A stretch of 64,000 nucleotides of DNA from Burkholderia sp. lig30 (GTDB taxonomy: Bacteria; Pseudomonadota; Gammaproteobacteria; Burkholderiales; Burkholderiaceae). Shown piece after piece: positions 26,923 to 36,928 of the stretch (positions are counted from its first letter, which is position 1; each line of letters opens with the position of its first letter). The translations under genes were made by a program, and so were the position numbers. Where the stretch lies: assembly GCF_000687455.2 (NCBI RefSeq), contig NZ_JGVW01000070.1, positions 44,385 through 108,384 on the forward strand. Reading direction: 5' to 3'. The notes beneath the pieces are model-generated. The model was given only the letters and a program-made list of their open reading frames with translations. It was not told the origin of the DNA and searched no databases.

Positions 26923-27866
26923 CGATGTCCGGCGTGCTGTCGCAGACCCTCGAAATCCTGGTGGCGCTCGCCGCCGCGCCGCTGCTCACGGGCTGGGTCG
27001 ACCAGTGCCGCGCATGGCTGCAGAACCGGCGCGCGCCGGGCATCTGGCAGCCGTACCGGATGCTGCACAAGCTGTTCAACAAGGAATCGGTCGTCGCCGA
27101 ATCCGCCAGCCCGATCTTCCGCGGCGCGCCGTACGTCGTCTGGGCGGCGATGACGCTCGCCTGCGCGATCGTCCCGACGCTGTCCACCGAATTGCCGCTG
27201 TCGCCGGCCGCCGACGCGATCGCGCTCGTCGGCCTGTTCGCGCTCGCGCGCGTCGCGCAGTCGCTGGCGGCGATGGACGCCGGCACCGCATTCGGCACGC
27301 TCGGCGCGCGGCGCGAGATGCTGATCGGCTTTCTCGCGGAGCCCGCGCTGTTGATGGTGCTGTTTTCCGCGTCGCTGATCACGCAGTCCACGCTGCTGAC
27401 CCGCATCGTGGCGACCCTGAGCCGCGGCGAGCTGACGATCTATCCGAGTCTCGCGTTCGCGGGCATCGCGTTCACGCTGGTGTCGCTCGCCGAGAACGCG
27501 CGGCTGCCGGTCGACAATCCGGCCACCCATCTCGAACTCACGATGATCCACGAGGCGTTGATCCTCGAGTATTCCGGGCGCCACCTCGCGCTGATGGAGT
27601 GGGCCGCGAGCCTCAAGCTGTTCGCGTATTCGTGCATCGGTCTCGCGCTGTTCATGCCGTGGGGCATTGCCGAAGCCGGCAATCCGCTCGCGCTGCTGCT
27701 GGCGGTGCCGGCATTGTTCGCGAAGCTGGCGGCGGGCGGCGCGGTGCTCGCCGTCGTCGAGACCGCCAACGCGAAAATGCGCCTGTTCCGGGTGCCCGAG
27801 TTCCTCGCGACCGCGTTCCTGCTCGCGGTGATCGGCATGCTCGTCCATTTCCTGCTGGGGGCGTGA
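26916..27866 (+). CDS. HyfC/NuoH-like membrane subunit
   Basis: A 316-residue NuoH/HycD-type subunit that anchors the soluble arm to the membrane and lines the quinone or proton channel. Typical features are YRMLHKLFNKESVVAE near the N-terminus, the acidic loop LAENARLPVDNPATHLELTM, and EALILEYSGRHLALMEWAAS. It has eight or so hydrophobic helices. ATG 26916 overlaps the preceding stop; ATG 26925 would avoid the overlap. The stop abuts the next start codon directly. Confidence 0.88.
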   Translation: MVTMSGVLSQTLEILVALAAAPLLTGWVDQCRAWLQNRRAPGIWQPYRMLHKLFNKESVVAESASPIFRGAPYVVWAAMTLACAIVPTLSTELPLSPAADAIALVGLFALARVAQSLAAMDAGTAFGTLGARREMLIGFLAEPALLMVLFSASLITQSTLLTRIVATLSRGELTIYPSLAFAGIAFTLVSLAENARLPVDNPATHLELTMIHEALILEYSGRHLALMEWAASLKLFAYSCIGLALFMPWGIAEAGNPLALLLAVPALFAKLAAGGAVLAVVETANAKMRLFRVPEFLATAFLLAVIGMLVHFLLGA

Positions 27867-28526
27867 ATGCACCACTACGCGACCCAATTGATCAATCTGC
27901 TCGCGGCGGTGCTGCTGCTGCTGTCGTTCGCGATGCTGAGCCAGCGCCGCATCCTGTCGCTGATCCATCTGTATACGCTGCAGGGCGTCGCGCTCGTGTC
28001 GGCGAACCTGATCCTCGGCTTCGTGACGCGCGACGCGCACCTGTACGTGTCCGCGGTGCTGACCCTCGTGCTGAAGGTCGGCCTGATTCCGTGGATCCTG
28101 TACCGCCTCGTGCGGCGGCTCGACGTCAGGACCGACGTCGAGCCGCTCATCAACATCCCGACGACGCTGCTGATCGGCATCGTGCTGGTGATCGTCGCGT
28201 TCAACGTCGCGACGCCGATCAGCCAGCTCGCCACCTCGGTGGCGCGCGGCACGCTCGGCATCGCGCTCGCGTGCGTGCTGCTGTCGTTCCTGTCGATGAT
28301 CACCCGCGCGAAGGCGATTCCGCAGGTGATCGGTTTCCTGTCGATGGAGAACGGGCTGTTCTTCGCGGCGGCGGCCGCCACCAACGGCATGCCGATGATC
28401 GTCGAGCTGGGCATCGGCCTCGACGTGCTGGTCGGCATCCTGATTCTCGGCGTATTCCTGTTCCAGATCCGCGAACAGTTCGACAGCCTCGACATCCATC
28501 ACCTCGAGAAGCTCAAAGATGAATGA
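27867..28526 (+). CDS. HyfE-like membrane subunit
   Basis: A 219-residue protein with N-terminal NuoK-like helices (INLLAAVLLLLSFAMLSQRR, then LYTLQGVALVSANLIL) and a C-terminal part (IPQVIGFLSMENGLFFAAAA, then the IREQFDSLDIHHLEKLKD tail) characteristic of hydrogenase-4 component E. HyfE appears in hydrogenase-4 and Ehr complexes but not in formate hydrogenlyase-1. Its start follows the HyfC stop without a gap, and its end overlaps hyfF by eight bases. The role is structural in the membrane arm and is inferred from the family. Confidence 0.85.
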   Translation: MHHYATQLINLLAAVLLLLSFAMLSQRRILSLIHLYTLQGVALVSANLILGFVTRDAHLYVSAVLTLVLKVGLIPWILYRLVRRLDVRTDVEPLINIPTTLLIGIVLVIVAFNVATPISQLATSVARGTLGIALACVLLSFLSMITRAKAIPQVIGFLSMENGLFFAAAAATNGMPMIVELGIGLDVLVGILILGVFLFQIREQFDSLDIHHLEKLKDE

Positions 28527-29985
28527 CACGCCGGTCGTGCTGGCAGTGCTCGGCATTCCGCTGGTCGCGGGCGCGAGCCTCGCGTGCGTGCGGCCCGGGC
28601 CGCTCGCGCGCAACCTGAACGCCGGCTTCAGCCTGCTGACGTTCGCCGCGACGGTATGGCTCGCGGCACGCACGGTCGAGCACGGGCCGTCGTTCGCGAT
28701 GGGGCGCGCGCTGTTCGTCGATCCGTTCAACGTGTATCTGGTCGCGCTGACGGCGTTCGTCGGCTGGACGACGTCGCTGTTCTCGCGCCCGTACATGCGG
28801 ATCGAGGAGGATCGCGGCCGGATGACGCCCGCCCGCATGCGGCTCTACCACGCGATGTACCAGCTGTTCATGTTCGCGATGCTGCTCGCGCTGCTCACCA
28901 ACAACATGGGCGTGCTGTGGGTCGCGATGGAGGCGGCGACGCTCGCGACCGTGCTGCTCGTGAGCGTCTACCGGACCGCCGCGAGCCTCGAGGCGGCGTG
29001 GAAGTATTTCATCCTGTGCGGCGTCGGGATCGCGCAGGCGCTGTTCGGCACGATCCTGCTCTATCTGGCCGCGAGCCGGCAGCTCCCCGACGGCGATGCG
29101 CTGATGTGGACGAGCCTCGATGCCGTCAGGACGCATCTCGATCCGACCATCGTGTCGATCGCGTTCGTGTTCCTGCTGGTCGGCTACGGCACCAAGGTCG
29201 GGCTCGTGCCGATGCACAACTGGCTGCCCGACGCGCACGCCGAAGGGCCGACGCCGATTTCGGCGGTGCTGTCGGGGTTGCTGCTCAATGTCGCCCTGTA
29301 CGCGGTGCTGCGCTGCAAGGTGCTCGCGGACGGCGCGCTCGGCAACGGCCTGCCGGGGCGCCTGCTGATCGGCTTCGGGCTGGTGTCGGTGCTGGTCGCG
29401 ACGTTCTCGCTGTTCCGGCAGAAGGACGTCAAGCGGCTGTTCTCGTACTCGTCGATCGAACACATGGGCCTGATGACGTTCGCGTTCGGGCTCGGCGGCC
29501 CGGTCGCCACGTTCGCCGGGCTGCTGCACATGACGGTCCATTCGCTCGTCAAGTCGGCGATCTTCTTCGCGGTCGGCCACGCCGTGCAGAAGGCCGGCAC
29601 CCAGGCGATCGACGGCATCCGCGGGATGGTGCAGGCCAGCCCGACGGTCGGCTGGGGCATGATGCTCGGCACCCTCGCGATTCTCGGGCTGCCGCCGTTC
29701 GGGGTGTTCGCCAGCGAATTCCTGATCCTGACGACGGCGATCAATACGCTGCCGTGGACCGCGCCCGTGTTGCTGCTGGCGCTCGCGGTCGCCTGCGCGG
29801 CGATCTTCTCGCGCGTGCAGCGGATGGTGTTCGGCGACGCCGCCACCACCGCCACGCCGCTCGCGCACCGGCCGGCGCTGTTTCCGGTGTTCGTGCATCT
29901 GGGGCTCGGCCTGATGCTCGGTCTTTACGTGCCGCCGTATCTCGAGATGTGGTACCGGCAGGCCGCAACGATGATGGCGGGGTAG
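28519..29985 (+). CDS. HyfF/NuoN-like antiporter subunit
   Basis: A 488-residue antiporter-type subunit with about 14 helices. LWVAMEAATLATVLLVSVYR holds the helix-5 Glu, and YGTKVGLVPMHNWLPDAHAE the Lys and loop following helix 7. The KRLFSYSSIEHMGLM segment aligns with NuoM/N. It is the second antiporter module of this operon. A HyfD homologue, the third antiporter of hydrogenase-4, is absent. It overlaps hyfE by eight bases and precedes the large subunit by 3 bp. Confidence 0.87.
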   Translation: MNDTPVVLAVLGIPLVAGASLACVRPGPLARNLNAGFSLLTFAATVWLAARTVEHGPSFAMGRALFVDPFNVYLVALTAFVGWTTSLFSRPYMRIEEDRGRMTPARMRLYHAMYQLFMFAMLLALLTNNMGVLWVAMEAATLATVLLVSVYRTAASLEAAWKYFILCGVGIAQALFGTILLYLAASRQLPDGDALMWTSLDAVRTHLDPTIVSIAFVFLLVGYGTKVGLVPMHNWLPDAHAEGPTPISAVLSGLLLNVALYAVLRCKVLADGALGNGLPGRLLIGFGLVSVLVATFSLFRQKDVKRLFSYSSIEHMGLMTFAFGLGGPVATFAGLLHMTVHSLVKSAIFFAVGHAVQKAGTQAIDGIRGMVQASPTVGWGMMLGTLAILGLPPFGVFASEFLILTTAINTLPWTAPVLLLALAVACAAIFSRVQRMVFGDAATTATPLAHRPALFPVFVHLGLGLMLGLYVPPYLEMWYRQAATMMAG

Positions 29986-29988
29986 ACG

Positions 29989-31548
29989 ATGCGACTCGAT
30001 GCGATAGGCGGTACGCGAATCCGCCTCGCCAGGCTGGCCGGACAGGTGCCGGTCATGTGTGCCGACGTCGACGCGCCGGGCTGGCTCGACATCGCGCAGG
30101 CGGTGCGGGCGGGCGGCGGCCGTCTGATTGCGATGTGGGGCGCGGAGTCGCCCGAGCAGGCGTTTTCGGTGTGCGCGGCCTACGAACTCGACGACGGCGT
30201 GCTCTGGGTGCGGCTCGTCATGGGCCACGCGCTGCAGGCCGGCGGCGACTATCCCGATCTCTGCGCGGTGTTTCCGTGCGCGACGCGCATGCAGCGCGCG
30301 ATCCGCGACCTGACCGGGCTGCGCGCGCGCGGGGCGCAGGACATGCGGCCGTGGCTGAATCACGGCAACTGGCCCGACGATTACCATCCGTTGCAGAAAC
30401 AGGCATCCGGCGTCGAGCGGTTCGCGTCGCGCGAGGCGGATTATCCGTTCGTGCAGGTGGCCGGCGACGGGGTGCACGAGATCGCCGTCGGTCCGATCCA
30501 CGCGGGGATCATCGAGCCGGGACATTTCCGTTTCACGGTCGTCGGCGAGAAAGTACTGCGGCTGGAGGAGCGGCTCGGTTACGCGCATCGCGGCGTCGAG
30601 CGCCTGTTCGAGCGGACGCCCGCGTCGCTCGGCCACCGGCTCGCGGGCCGCATCGCCGGGGACTCGACCGTCGCGTTCTCGTGGGCATACTGCATGGCGC
30701 TCGAGCAGGCGCGCGGCGTCGCGGTGCCGGCGCGGGCGTTGCGCATGCGCGCGGTGCTGCTCGAGCGCGAGCGCATCGCCAATCACCTCGGCGACCTGGG
30801 CGCGCTCGGAAACGACGCCGGGTTCGCATTCGGCCTTGCCCAGTTCTCGCGCCTGAAGGAGGAGTGGGTGCGCATGAACGGCGCGCTGTTCGGGCATCGC
30901 TATCTGATGGACCGGATCGTGCCGGGCGGCGTGGCGGTCGACGTCGATCGCGCCGCGATCGACGCGATCGGCGCGCACTGCGACCACATCGAGCAGGAAG
31001 TGCAGGTGATGCGCCGGATCTATGACGACCAGTCCGGCCTGCAGGACCGCTTCTCGGGGACCGGCCGGTTGACGTCCGACGTCGCGCGCCATTTCGGCGT
31101 GCGCGGCATGGCGGCGCGCGCGAGCGGCAGTGCGTTCGACGTGCGCGCGAACCTGGCCCACGCACCGTACGACGCGATCCGCGTCGAGGCCGCAAGCGAT
31201 GCGCGCGGCGACGTCGCGGCGCGCGTCGCGGTGCGGTTCGAGGAAGTCGCCGCGTCACTGTGGCTGATCCGCGCGTTGCTGACGGATCTGCCGGACGGCC
31301 CGTGCGCGGTGGCGGTGACGCCGGGTGCCGCGCCGTCGCGCGGCGCCGGCTGGATCGAGGGATGGCGCGGCGACGTGTTCGTCGCGCTCGAAACGGCGGC
31401 CGGCGACGCGATCGCGCGATGCCATTGCCACGACCCGTCGTGGCAGAACTGGCCGGCGCTCGAACATGCGATCATCGGCAACATCGTTGCCGATTTCCCG
31501 TTGATCAACAAATCGTTCAACCTGAACTACGCGGGGCACGACCTGTAA
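29989..31548 (+). CDS. HyfG-like fused NuoC/NuoD subunit without [NiFe] ligands
   Basis: A 519-residue fusion. The NuoC-like part (~1-145) ends in NWPDDYHPLQK, and the NuoD/hydrogenase-large-subunit part (~160-519) contains HAGIIEPGHFRF and GYAHRGVERLFE. In [NiFe] enzymes the first ligand pair is RxCGxC; here it is RIAGDS (Ala223, Ser226). The C-terminal DPCxxC is replaced by DPSWQN (482-487). There is also no cleavable C-terminal peptide. The protein therefore cannot hold a Ni-Fe centre and resembles Ehr complexes, where a NuoD-like site probably handles another carrier. Its stop shares one base with the next start. Confidence 0.87.
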   Translation: MRLDAIGGTRIRLARLAGQVPVMCADVDAPGWLDIAQAVRAGGGRLIAMWGAESPEQAFSVCAAYELDDGVLWVRLVMGHALQAGGDYPDLCAVFPCATRMQRAIRDLTGLRARGAQDMRPWLNHGNWPDDYHPLQKQASGVERFASREADYPFVQVAGDGVHEIAVGPIHAGIIEPGHFRFTVVGEKVLRLEERLGYAHRGVERLFERTPASLGHRLAGRIAGDSTVAFSWAYCMALEQARGVAVPARALRMRAVLLERERIANHLGDLGALGNDAGFAFGLAQFSRLKEEWVRMNGALFGHRYLMDRIVPGGVAVDVDRAAIDAIGAHCDHIEQEVQVMRRIYDDQSGLQDRFSGTGRLTSDVARHFGVRGMAARASGSAFDVRANLAHAPYDAIRVEAASDARGDVAARVAVRFEEVAASLWLIRALLTDLPDGPCAVAVTPGAAPSRGAGWIEGWRGDVFVALETAAGDAIARCHCHDPSWQNWPALEHAIIGNIVADFPLINKSFNLNYAGHDL

Positions 31549-32069
31549 TGTGGCAGCTGATCCGACAATTCGCGCGAACGGACTTCCCGGAACAACCCGC
31601 TGTGCCGGATGCGCCCGAGTGGCGTCACGACGTGCAGCAGATTCACCGGGACCTGCTCGACCTGCTCGGGCGGGCATTGTGCATCCGGCAGATCGACGCC
31701 GGCTCGTGCAACGGATGCGAGCTCGAGATCCATGCGCTGGGCAACCCGTATCACAACATCGAGGGGCTCGGGATCAAGTTCGTGGCGAGCCCGCGGCATG
31801 CGGACCTGCTGCTCGTCACCGGGCCGGTGGCGCTGAACATGAAGGCGGCCGTGCTGGCCGCCTACGACGCGACGCCCGAGCCGAAGCTCGTGGTGGCGGC
31901 CGGCGAGTGCGCATGCACCGGCGGGCTGTTCAAGGACAGCTACGCGGTGTGCGGGCCGGTCGCCGATCTGCTGCCCGTCGACGTGACGATACCGGGCTGT
32001 CCGCCGCCGCCTGTCGATCTGCTCAGGGGAATCCTCGCGGCCTGCCGGCTGCGAGAGGCGCGCGGGTGA
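31548..32069 (+). CDS. HyfI/NuoB-like iron-sulfur subunit
   Basis: A 173-residue small subunit that keeps the proximal [4Fe-4S] ligands: Cys54 and Cys57 (GSCNGCELE), Cys121 (GECACTGG) and Cys151 (IPGCPPPP). It would pass electrons to or from the HyfG-like subunit. No HyfH or HyfA ferredoxin and no NuoEFG input module follow; the operon ends here, so the electron donor is unknown. The first ~45 residues are an extension rich in charged residues. ATG 31548 overlaps the previous stop by one base. Confidence 0.87.
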   Translation: MWQLIRQFARTDFPEQPAVPDAPEWRHDVQQIHRDLLDLLGRALCIRQIDAGSCNGCELEIHALGNPYHNIEGLGIKFVASPRHADLLLVTGPVALNMKAAVLAAYDATPEPKLVVAAGECACTGGLFKDSYAVCGPVADLLPVDVTIPGCPPPPVDLLRGILAACRLREARG

Positions 32070-32232
32070 CGCGCGGCGGCGGCGTCATTCGTGATGTCGC
32101 TGCGCGGGGGCGATCGACTGCGCGCGGCCCCAGCTGCCGCGCCGCGGCAGCGCGGCTCCGATACGATTGGGTTAGAATCGCCCGCCCGAGCCGATCGCTC
32201 CCCGTCCACCGCATGTCCGACACGAAAACCGC

Positions 32233-33129
32233 ATGGAATTCCGTCAGTTGCGCTACTTCCTCGCGGTGGCCGAGTATCTCCATTTCACCGAGGCAGCCGA
32301 ATTCCTCGGCATCGCGCAGCCCCCGCTGAGTCAGCAGATCCTCAAGCTCGAACGCGAGATCGGGACGCGTCTGTTCATCCGGCACCCTCGGCGGGTCGAG
32401 CTGACGGAGGCGGGCAGGCTGTTCCGGGAGCGCGCGGCGCGTATCGTCGAGGAAGCCGATCTGGCGCTCGCCGAAGCGCAGAACGCCGGTCGCGGCGAAA
32501 GCGGGCGGCTCGTGCTGGGGTTCGCCGGCTCGATCGTCTTTCATCCGCTGGTGGCGTCGTTGATGCAGCGCTACCGGCGCGACTACCCCGGCGTGCTCAT
32601 CAAGTGCGAAGAAAGCAATAGCCCGGCGCTGCTCGACAAGGTGCTCGAGGCGCGCGTCGACGCGGCGTTGATCCGCCTGCCGCTGGATTGCCGCGAGCTT
32701 GCCGTGCAGCCGCTCGTGGAAGAGGAATTTCTCGCGGTGCTGCCGTCCGGCCACCGGGCGAGCGCCGACAGCGCGCTTGCGCTGCGCGCGCTGTCCGGCG
32801 ATCCGCTCGTGCTGTTTCCGCGTTCGATCGGCCCCGACCTGTACGACGCCATCGTCGGCGCGTGCCACGCAGCCGGCTTCACGCCGGCCATCGGCATGGA
32901 GTCGCCGCAGATTTCGTCGGCGGTGAACATGGTCGCGGCGGGCTTCGGCGTCACGCTGATCCCCGAGTCAGTGCGCCAGGTGCAGGCGCGCGGCGTCACG
33001 TACCACGCGCTGCAAGGCGAGCCGCTTCGTACGGGGATCGCGCTCGTGCACCGGCCGAGGGAGAAGTCGCCCGTGATTCGGAACCTCGCGCGCGCCGTGC
33101 GCGAGCTTGCGCGGGACGCGGCCGCATAA
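32233..33129 (+). CDS. LysR-family regulator (CatR/BenM-like)
   Basis: A 298-residue LysR-type regulator. The N-terminal winged helix EFRQLRYFLAVAEYLHFTEA, with AQPPLSQQILKLEREIG as recognition region, is typical of the BenM/CatM/CbbR branch. The effector domain shows GFAGSIVFHPLVASLMQRYR and AAGFGVTLIPESV. It follows the hyf-like operon on the same strand after 163 bp and precedes the D-lactate dehydrogenase by 220 bp. LysR genes usually regulate a neighbour, but neither neighbour is divergent, so the target is uncertain. Confidence 0.88.
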   Translation: MEFRQLRYFLAVAEYLHFTEAAEFLGIAQPPLSQQILKLEREIGTRLFIRHPRRVELTEAGRLFRERAARIVEEADLALAEAQNAGRGESGRLVLGFAGSIVFHPLVASLMQRYRRDYPGVLIKCEESNSPALLDKVLEARVDAALIRLPLDCRELAVQPLVEEEFLAVLPSGHRASADSALALRALSGDPLVLFPRSIGPDLYDAIVGACHAAGFTPAIGMESPQISSAVNMVAAGFGVTLIPESVRQVQARGVTYHALQGEPLRTGIALVHRPREKSPVIRNLARAVRELARDAAA

Positions 33130-33349
33130 GCGGCAATGCCGCGGTGACGGACGCCTGCATCCGTTCACGTATCCATATGCATTTCGTCTTGAAGTCGCGC
33201 CCGCGCGATATTGGACTTCGCCTGCGCGCACGCCTAGCCTTACCGCATTCGACCGGACGGGCGGGTCGGGCGCCGCGCCGCCTGCCGCGCGTCCGCTCAG
33301 CCCACGACAAGCGCGCATCGCGCGATGCGCGGCCAACAGGAGAATTCAC

Positions 33350-35098
33350 GTGTCAACCGTTCCAGGCGGAACTTCCGCGTCGCTGAAGCCGATCAGCACG
33401 CGGCAGGAGACTTTCCTTCATTCGCTGACGGAAATCGTCGGGCATCAGGACGTGCTGACGACGGAGCAGGATACGCGCCGCTACCGCACGGGGTTCCGGT
33501 TCGGCGAGGGCAAGGTCGTGGCGGTGGTGCGGCCCGGCACGCTGCTCCAGCAGTGGAAGGTGCTGCAGGCGTGCGTCGCCGCCAACGTGATCGTCATCTG
33601 CCAGGCATCCAACACCGGATTGACGGGCGGGTCCACGCCCGACGGCGAGGACTATGACCGCGACATCGTGATCGTCAGCACCGCGCGGATCAGAACGGTC
33701 CACGTGATCGGCGGCGGAAAGCAGGTGATCTGCCTGCCGGGCGCGACGCTCGACCAGCTCGAACAGACGCTGAAGCCGCACGGGCGCGAGCCGCACTCGG
33801 TGATCGGCTCGTCGTGCATCGGTGCATCGGTGATCGGGGGCGTCTGCAACAACTCCGGCGGCGCGCTCGTGCAACGGGGGCCGGCCTATACGGAAATGGC
33901 CGTGTTCGCGCAGGTCGGCAAGGACGGGCGCCTGAGCCTGGTGAATCACCTGGGCGTCCGGCTCGGCGCGGTGCCCGAGGACATCCTCGCGCGCCTGGAC
34001 AAGGGCGAGTTCACGGAGAAGGACATCGTCTACGGCGAGGCGGCCGCGTCCGACCACCACTATTCGGATCACGTGCGCGACGTCGATGCGGACACCCCCG
34101 CGCGCTACAACGCCGATCCGCTGCGGCTGCACGAGGCGTCGGGTTCGGCGGGCAAGGTCATGGTGTTCGCGGTGCGCCTGGACACGTTCCCGATCGAGGC
34201 GGGCGCGAAGGTGTTCTATATCGGCACCCATGACGTGGACGAGCTGACCGACATCCGCAGGCATGTGCTCACGCAATTCAGCAAGCTGCCGATCGCGGGC
34301 GAGTACCTGCATCGCGACGCGTTCGATATCGCCGAGAAGTACGGCAAGGACACGTTCCTGATGATCCACCATCTCGGGACCAAGCGCATGCCGATGCTGT
34401 TCGGCTTCAAGAGCAAGTGCGACGCGTTCTTCGACCGGCTGGGCTTCCTGCCCCGGCATCTGAGCGATCGCCTGATGCAGGCCGTCAGCCACCTGTTCCC
34501 GAAGCACTTGCCCAGGCGCATTCGCGACTACGGGAAAACGTACGAGCACCACCTGATGCTCAAGGTGTCGGCGGAGACGGCCGACGAGGCGCGCACGTAC
34601 CTGCAGTCGTTTTTCGCCGCGCGCAACGGGGCGTTCTTCGAATGCACGCCGGACGAGGGCGCAAAGGCGTTCCTGCACCGGTTCGCGGCCGCGGGCGCGG
34701 CGATCCGTTACCGCAACGTGCATTCGCGCGAAGTCGAGGACATCGTCGCGCTCGACATCGCGCTTCGCCGCAACGACCGCGCGTGGTTCGAAACGCTGCC
34801 GCGCGAGATCGACGCGCCGATCGCGATCAAGCTGTATTACGGCCATTTCCTCTGCCACGTGTTCCATCAGGACTACATCGTCAGGAAGGGCAACGACTGC
34901 CTCGCGCTCGAACACGCGATGTGGAAGCGCCTCGACGCGCGGCGCGCCGAGTATCCGGCCGAGCACAACGTCGGGCACCTGTACCGTGCGAAGCCGGCGC
35001 TGAAGTCGTTCTACGAAGGCCTGGACCCGTGCAACTGCTTCAATCCGGGCATCGGCCAGACCTCGAAGTTCGCGAACTACCGCGAAGCGCACGGTTGA
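33350..35098 (+). CDS. dld: Quinone-dependent D-lactate dehydrogenase
   Basis: A 582-residue FAD enzyme of the E. coli Dld type, a peripheral inner-membrane protein that oxidises D-lactate to pyruvate and reduces quinone. The FAD_binding_4 region holds VICQASNTGLTGGSTPDGED and VIGGVCNNSGGALVQRGPAY. The membrane-binding/cap domain follows (~270-500), and the end DPCNCFNPGIGQTSK is typical. The start is GTG 33350, supported by AGGAG 8 bases before it. Length matches the family (571 in E. coli). It stands as a single transcription unit. Confidence 0.92.
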   Translation: MSTVPGGTSASLKPISTRQETFLHSLTEIVGHQDVLTTEQDTRRYRTGFRFGEGKVVAVVRPGTLLQQWKVLQACVAANVIVICQASNTGLTGGSTPDGEDYDRDIVIVSTARIRTVHVIGGGKQVICLPGATLDQLEQTLKPHGREPHSVIGSSCIGASVIGGVCNNSGGALVQRGPAYTEMAVFAQVGKDGRLSLVNHLGVRLGAVPEDILARLDKGEFTEKDIVYGEAAASDHHYSDHVRDVDADTPARYNADPLRLHEASGSAGKVMVFAVRLDTFPIEAGAKVFYIGTHDVDELTDIRRHVLTQFSKLPIAGEYLHRDAFDIAEKYGKDTFLMIHHLGTKRMPMLFGFKSKCDAFFDRLGFLPRHLSDRLMQAVSHLFPKHLPRRIRDYGKTYEHHLMLKVSAETADEARTYLQSFFAARNGAFFECTPDEGAKAFLHRFAAAGAAIRYRNVHSREVEDIVALDIALRRNDRAWFETLPREIDAPIAIKLYYGHFLCHVFHQDYIVRKGNDCLALEHAMWKRLDARRAEYPAEHNVGHLYRAKPALKSFYEGLDPCNCFNPGIGQTSKFANYREAHG

Positions 35099-35522
35099 GC
35101 GACGGCGGGATGGCACTCGCGCGTTCCGGCCGCGTGCGTGGCGAGCAGCATGCCGCAAGCCGATCGATCCATCCCGCCCGAACATGGACAACCGGAAAGC
35201 GCAGGTTCCGCGACAAAAGCGCGCAACACGGCGGGCCGGACGGATCGCGACCTCGATATCCACTGAGCGCCAGCGGCGCGTGCATGCGGCCTGGCGGGCC
35301 GCGTCCCGGCTGCGGGAACCGGAAATCGGAAAACCAGATTTGCATTTCCGATATTGATGGTAGGCCATCGCGAATGGCGCTGTTTCAATGGGCGACTAGC
35401 CGATTCGACGCAATCGCCGGCGCCGCTGCAGCGGCACCGGTCAGCGAGCGTGCGGGCTCCCCGCGGCCCGGCATGCGTCGATCGCGATCCGTCATTCACC
35501 ACAGCTCCATGAGGACGTACCC
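35099..35522. other. Intergenic region upstream of ssuD
   Basis: A 424-bp gap with no convincing gene. The right half contains an AT-richer patch (TTTGCATTTCCGATATTGAT, around 35338-35357) that could hold the ssuD promoter. I see no clear CysB or Cbl box and no terminator hairpin with a U-tract after dld. Confidence 0.35.
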
Positions 35523-36656
35523 ATGTCTCTCGACATTTTCTGGTTCCTGCCCACGTCGGGCGATACGCGCTACCTCGGAAAATCCGACTTCGGCCGCCCG
35601 CCGACCAATGAATACATGCGCCAGATCGCGGTCGCGGCCGAGGATCTGGGCTACGACGGCCTGCTGATCCCGACCGGCAGCAGCTGCCTCGACCCGTGGG
35701 TCACGGCCGCGAGCCTCGTGCCGGTCACGCGCCGGATCAAGCTGCTCGTCGCGCTGCGCACGTCGCTCAGCGGGCCGACCGCGTCCGCGCGGCAGGCCGC
35801 GACGCTCGATCAGGCGTTGCACGGCCGGCTGCTGCTGAACGTCGTGCCCGGCGGCGACTCGACCGAACTCGCGGCCGACGGCGTGTTTCTGTCGCACGAC
35901 GAGCGCTATCAGGCCGCCGACGAATTCCTGCAGGTCTGGCGCGCGCTGCTGGCCGGCGAGACGGTCGACTTCAGGGGCAAGCATCTGCACGTCGAGCAGG
36001 CGCGGAACTTCCATCCGCCGGTGCAGACGCCGTATCCGCCGCTGTTCTTCGGCGGCTCGTCGCCGGCTGCGCACGAACTGGCGGCCAAGCACGTCGACAC
36101 GTACCTGACCTGGGGCGAGCCGCCGGAGGCGGTCGCGGAGAAATTCGCGGACGTGCGGGCGCGCGCGGCGCGATACGGCCGGACCGTGGAATTCGGCGTG
36201 CGGTTGCACGTGATCGTGCGCGAGACAAACGAGGAAGCATGGGCGGAGGCCGACCGGCTGATCAGCAAGCTCGACGACGACGACATCCGGCGCGCGCAGG
36301 AAAACTACGCGAAGATGGACTCGGTCGGCCAGCGCAGGATGGCGGAGCTGCATGGCGGGCGGCGCGACAAGCTGGAGATCAGCCCGAACCTCTGGGCGGG
36401 CGTCGGCCTCGTGCGGGGCGGCGCCGGCACCGCGCTCGTCGGCGATCCGCGGACGGTCGCCGCGCGGCTGCAGGAATATGTGGACGCCGGCGCGCAGCGC
36501 TTCGTGCTGTCCGGATACCCGCATCTCGAGGAGGCGATCCGCTTCGCCGAGCTCGTGTTCCCGCTGTTGCCCGGCAAGCAGCCGGTGACCCTGCGGGACA
36601 CGTCGCTCACGGGCGGCGCGTTCGACGTGCGGGTGAGCGGCGACGCGAAGGGCTGA
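35523..36656 (+). CDS. ssuD: FMNH2-dependent alkanesulfonate monooxygenase
   Basis: A 377-residue luciferase-like enzyme that releases sulfite from alkanesulfonates using FMNH2 and O2. SsuD hallmarks are [15 protein letters not shown] at the N-terminus, [58 protein letters not shown] and the C-terminal [20 protein letters not shown]. It is unaccompanied: no ssuE reductase and no ssuABC transporter are next to it, so FMNH2 must come from elsewhere. An AGGACGTACCC stretch precedes the ATG. Length is normal (381 in E. coli). Confidence 0.93.
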   Translation: MSLDIFWFLPTSGDTRYLGKSDFGRPPTNEYMRQIAVAAEDLGYDGLLIPTGSSCLDPWVTAASLVPVTRRIKLLVALRTSLSGPTASARQAATLDQALHGRLLLNVVPGGDSTELAADGVFLSHDERYQAADEFLQVWRALLAGETVDFRGKHLHVEQARNFHPPVQTPYPPLFFGGSSPAAHELAAKHVDTYLTWGEPPEAVAEKFADVRARAARYGRTVEFGVRLHVIVRETNEEAWAEADRLISKLDDDDIRRAQENYAKMDSVGQRRMAELHGGRRDKLEISPNLWAGVGLVRGGAGTALVGDPRTVAARLQEYVDAGAQRFVLSGYPHLEEAIRFAELVFPLLPGKQPVTLRDTSLTGGAFDVRVSGDAKG

Positions 36657-36928
36657 CGCGGCGTGGCTGCGGCCGCCTGACGGCGGCGCAGCCCGGTGGC
36701 GGGGCGCGCGTACCCCGCGCGCGATCGTCACACCAACTTCAATTTGGGCACTTATACTAAAAGGCGGGTCGCCACACGAATTGCGAGGGATTTGCCGAAC
36801 ATGGAAACGCCGAAGATCCATCGTGCGCATGACGCATGATGGGGAGCACACATGCCAGAAGGCGCTCGGCCGGGGGGCGGGCGGTATTTTCGACGGCGGT
36901 CATCGCCGCGTTGTCGGCGGGTGTGTCA

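Noticed and set aside
28513..31161. 882-codon antisense frame across hyfF and hyfG
   Set aside because: Compositionally biased shadow; the plus-strand proteins are well-conserved families.
29989..31548. HyfG-like gene as a catalytic [NiFe] hydrogenase
   Set aside because: All four cysteine ligands are missing at the expected positions (RIAGDS and DPSWQN).
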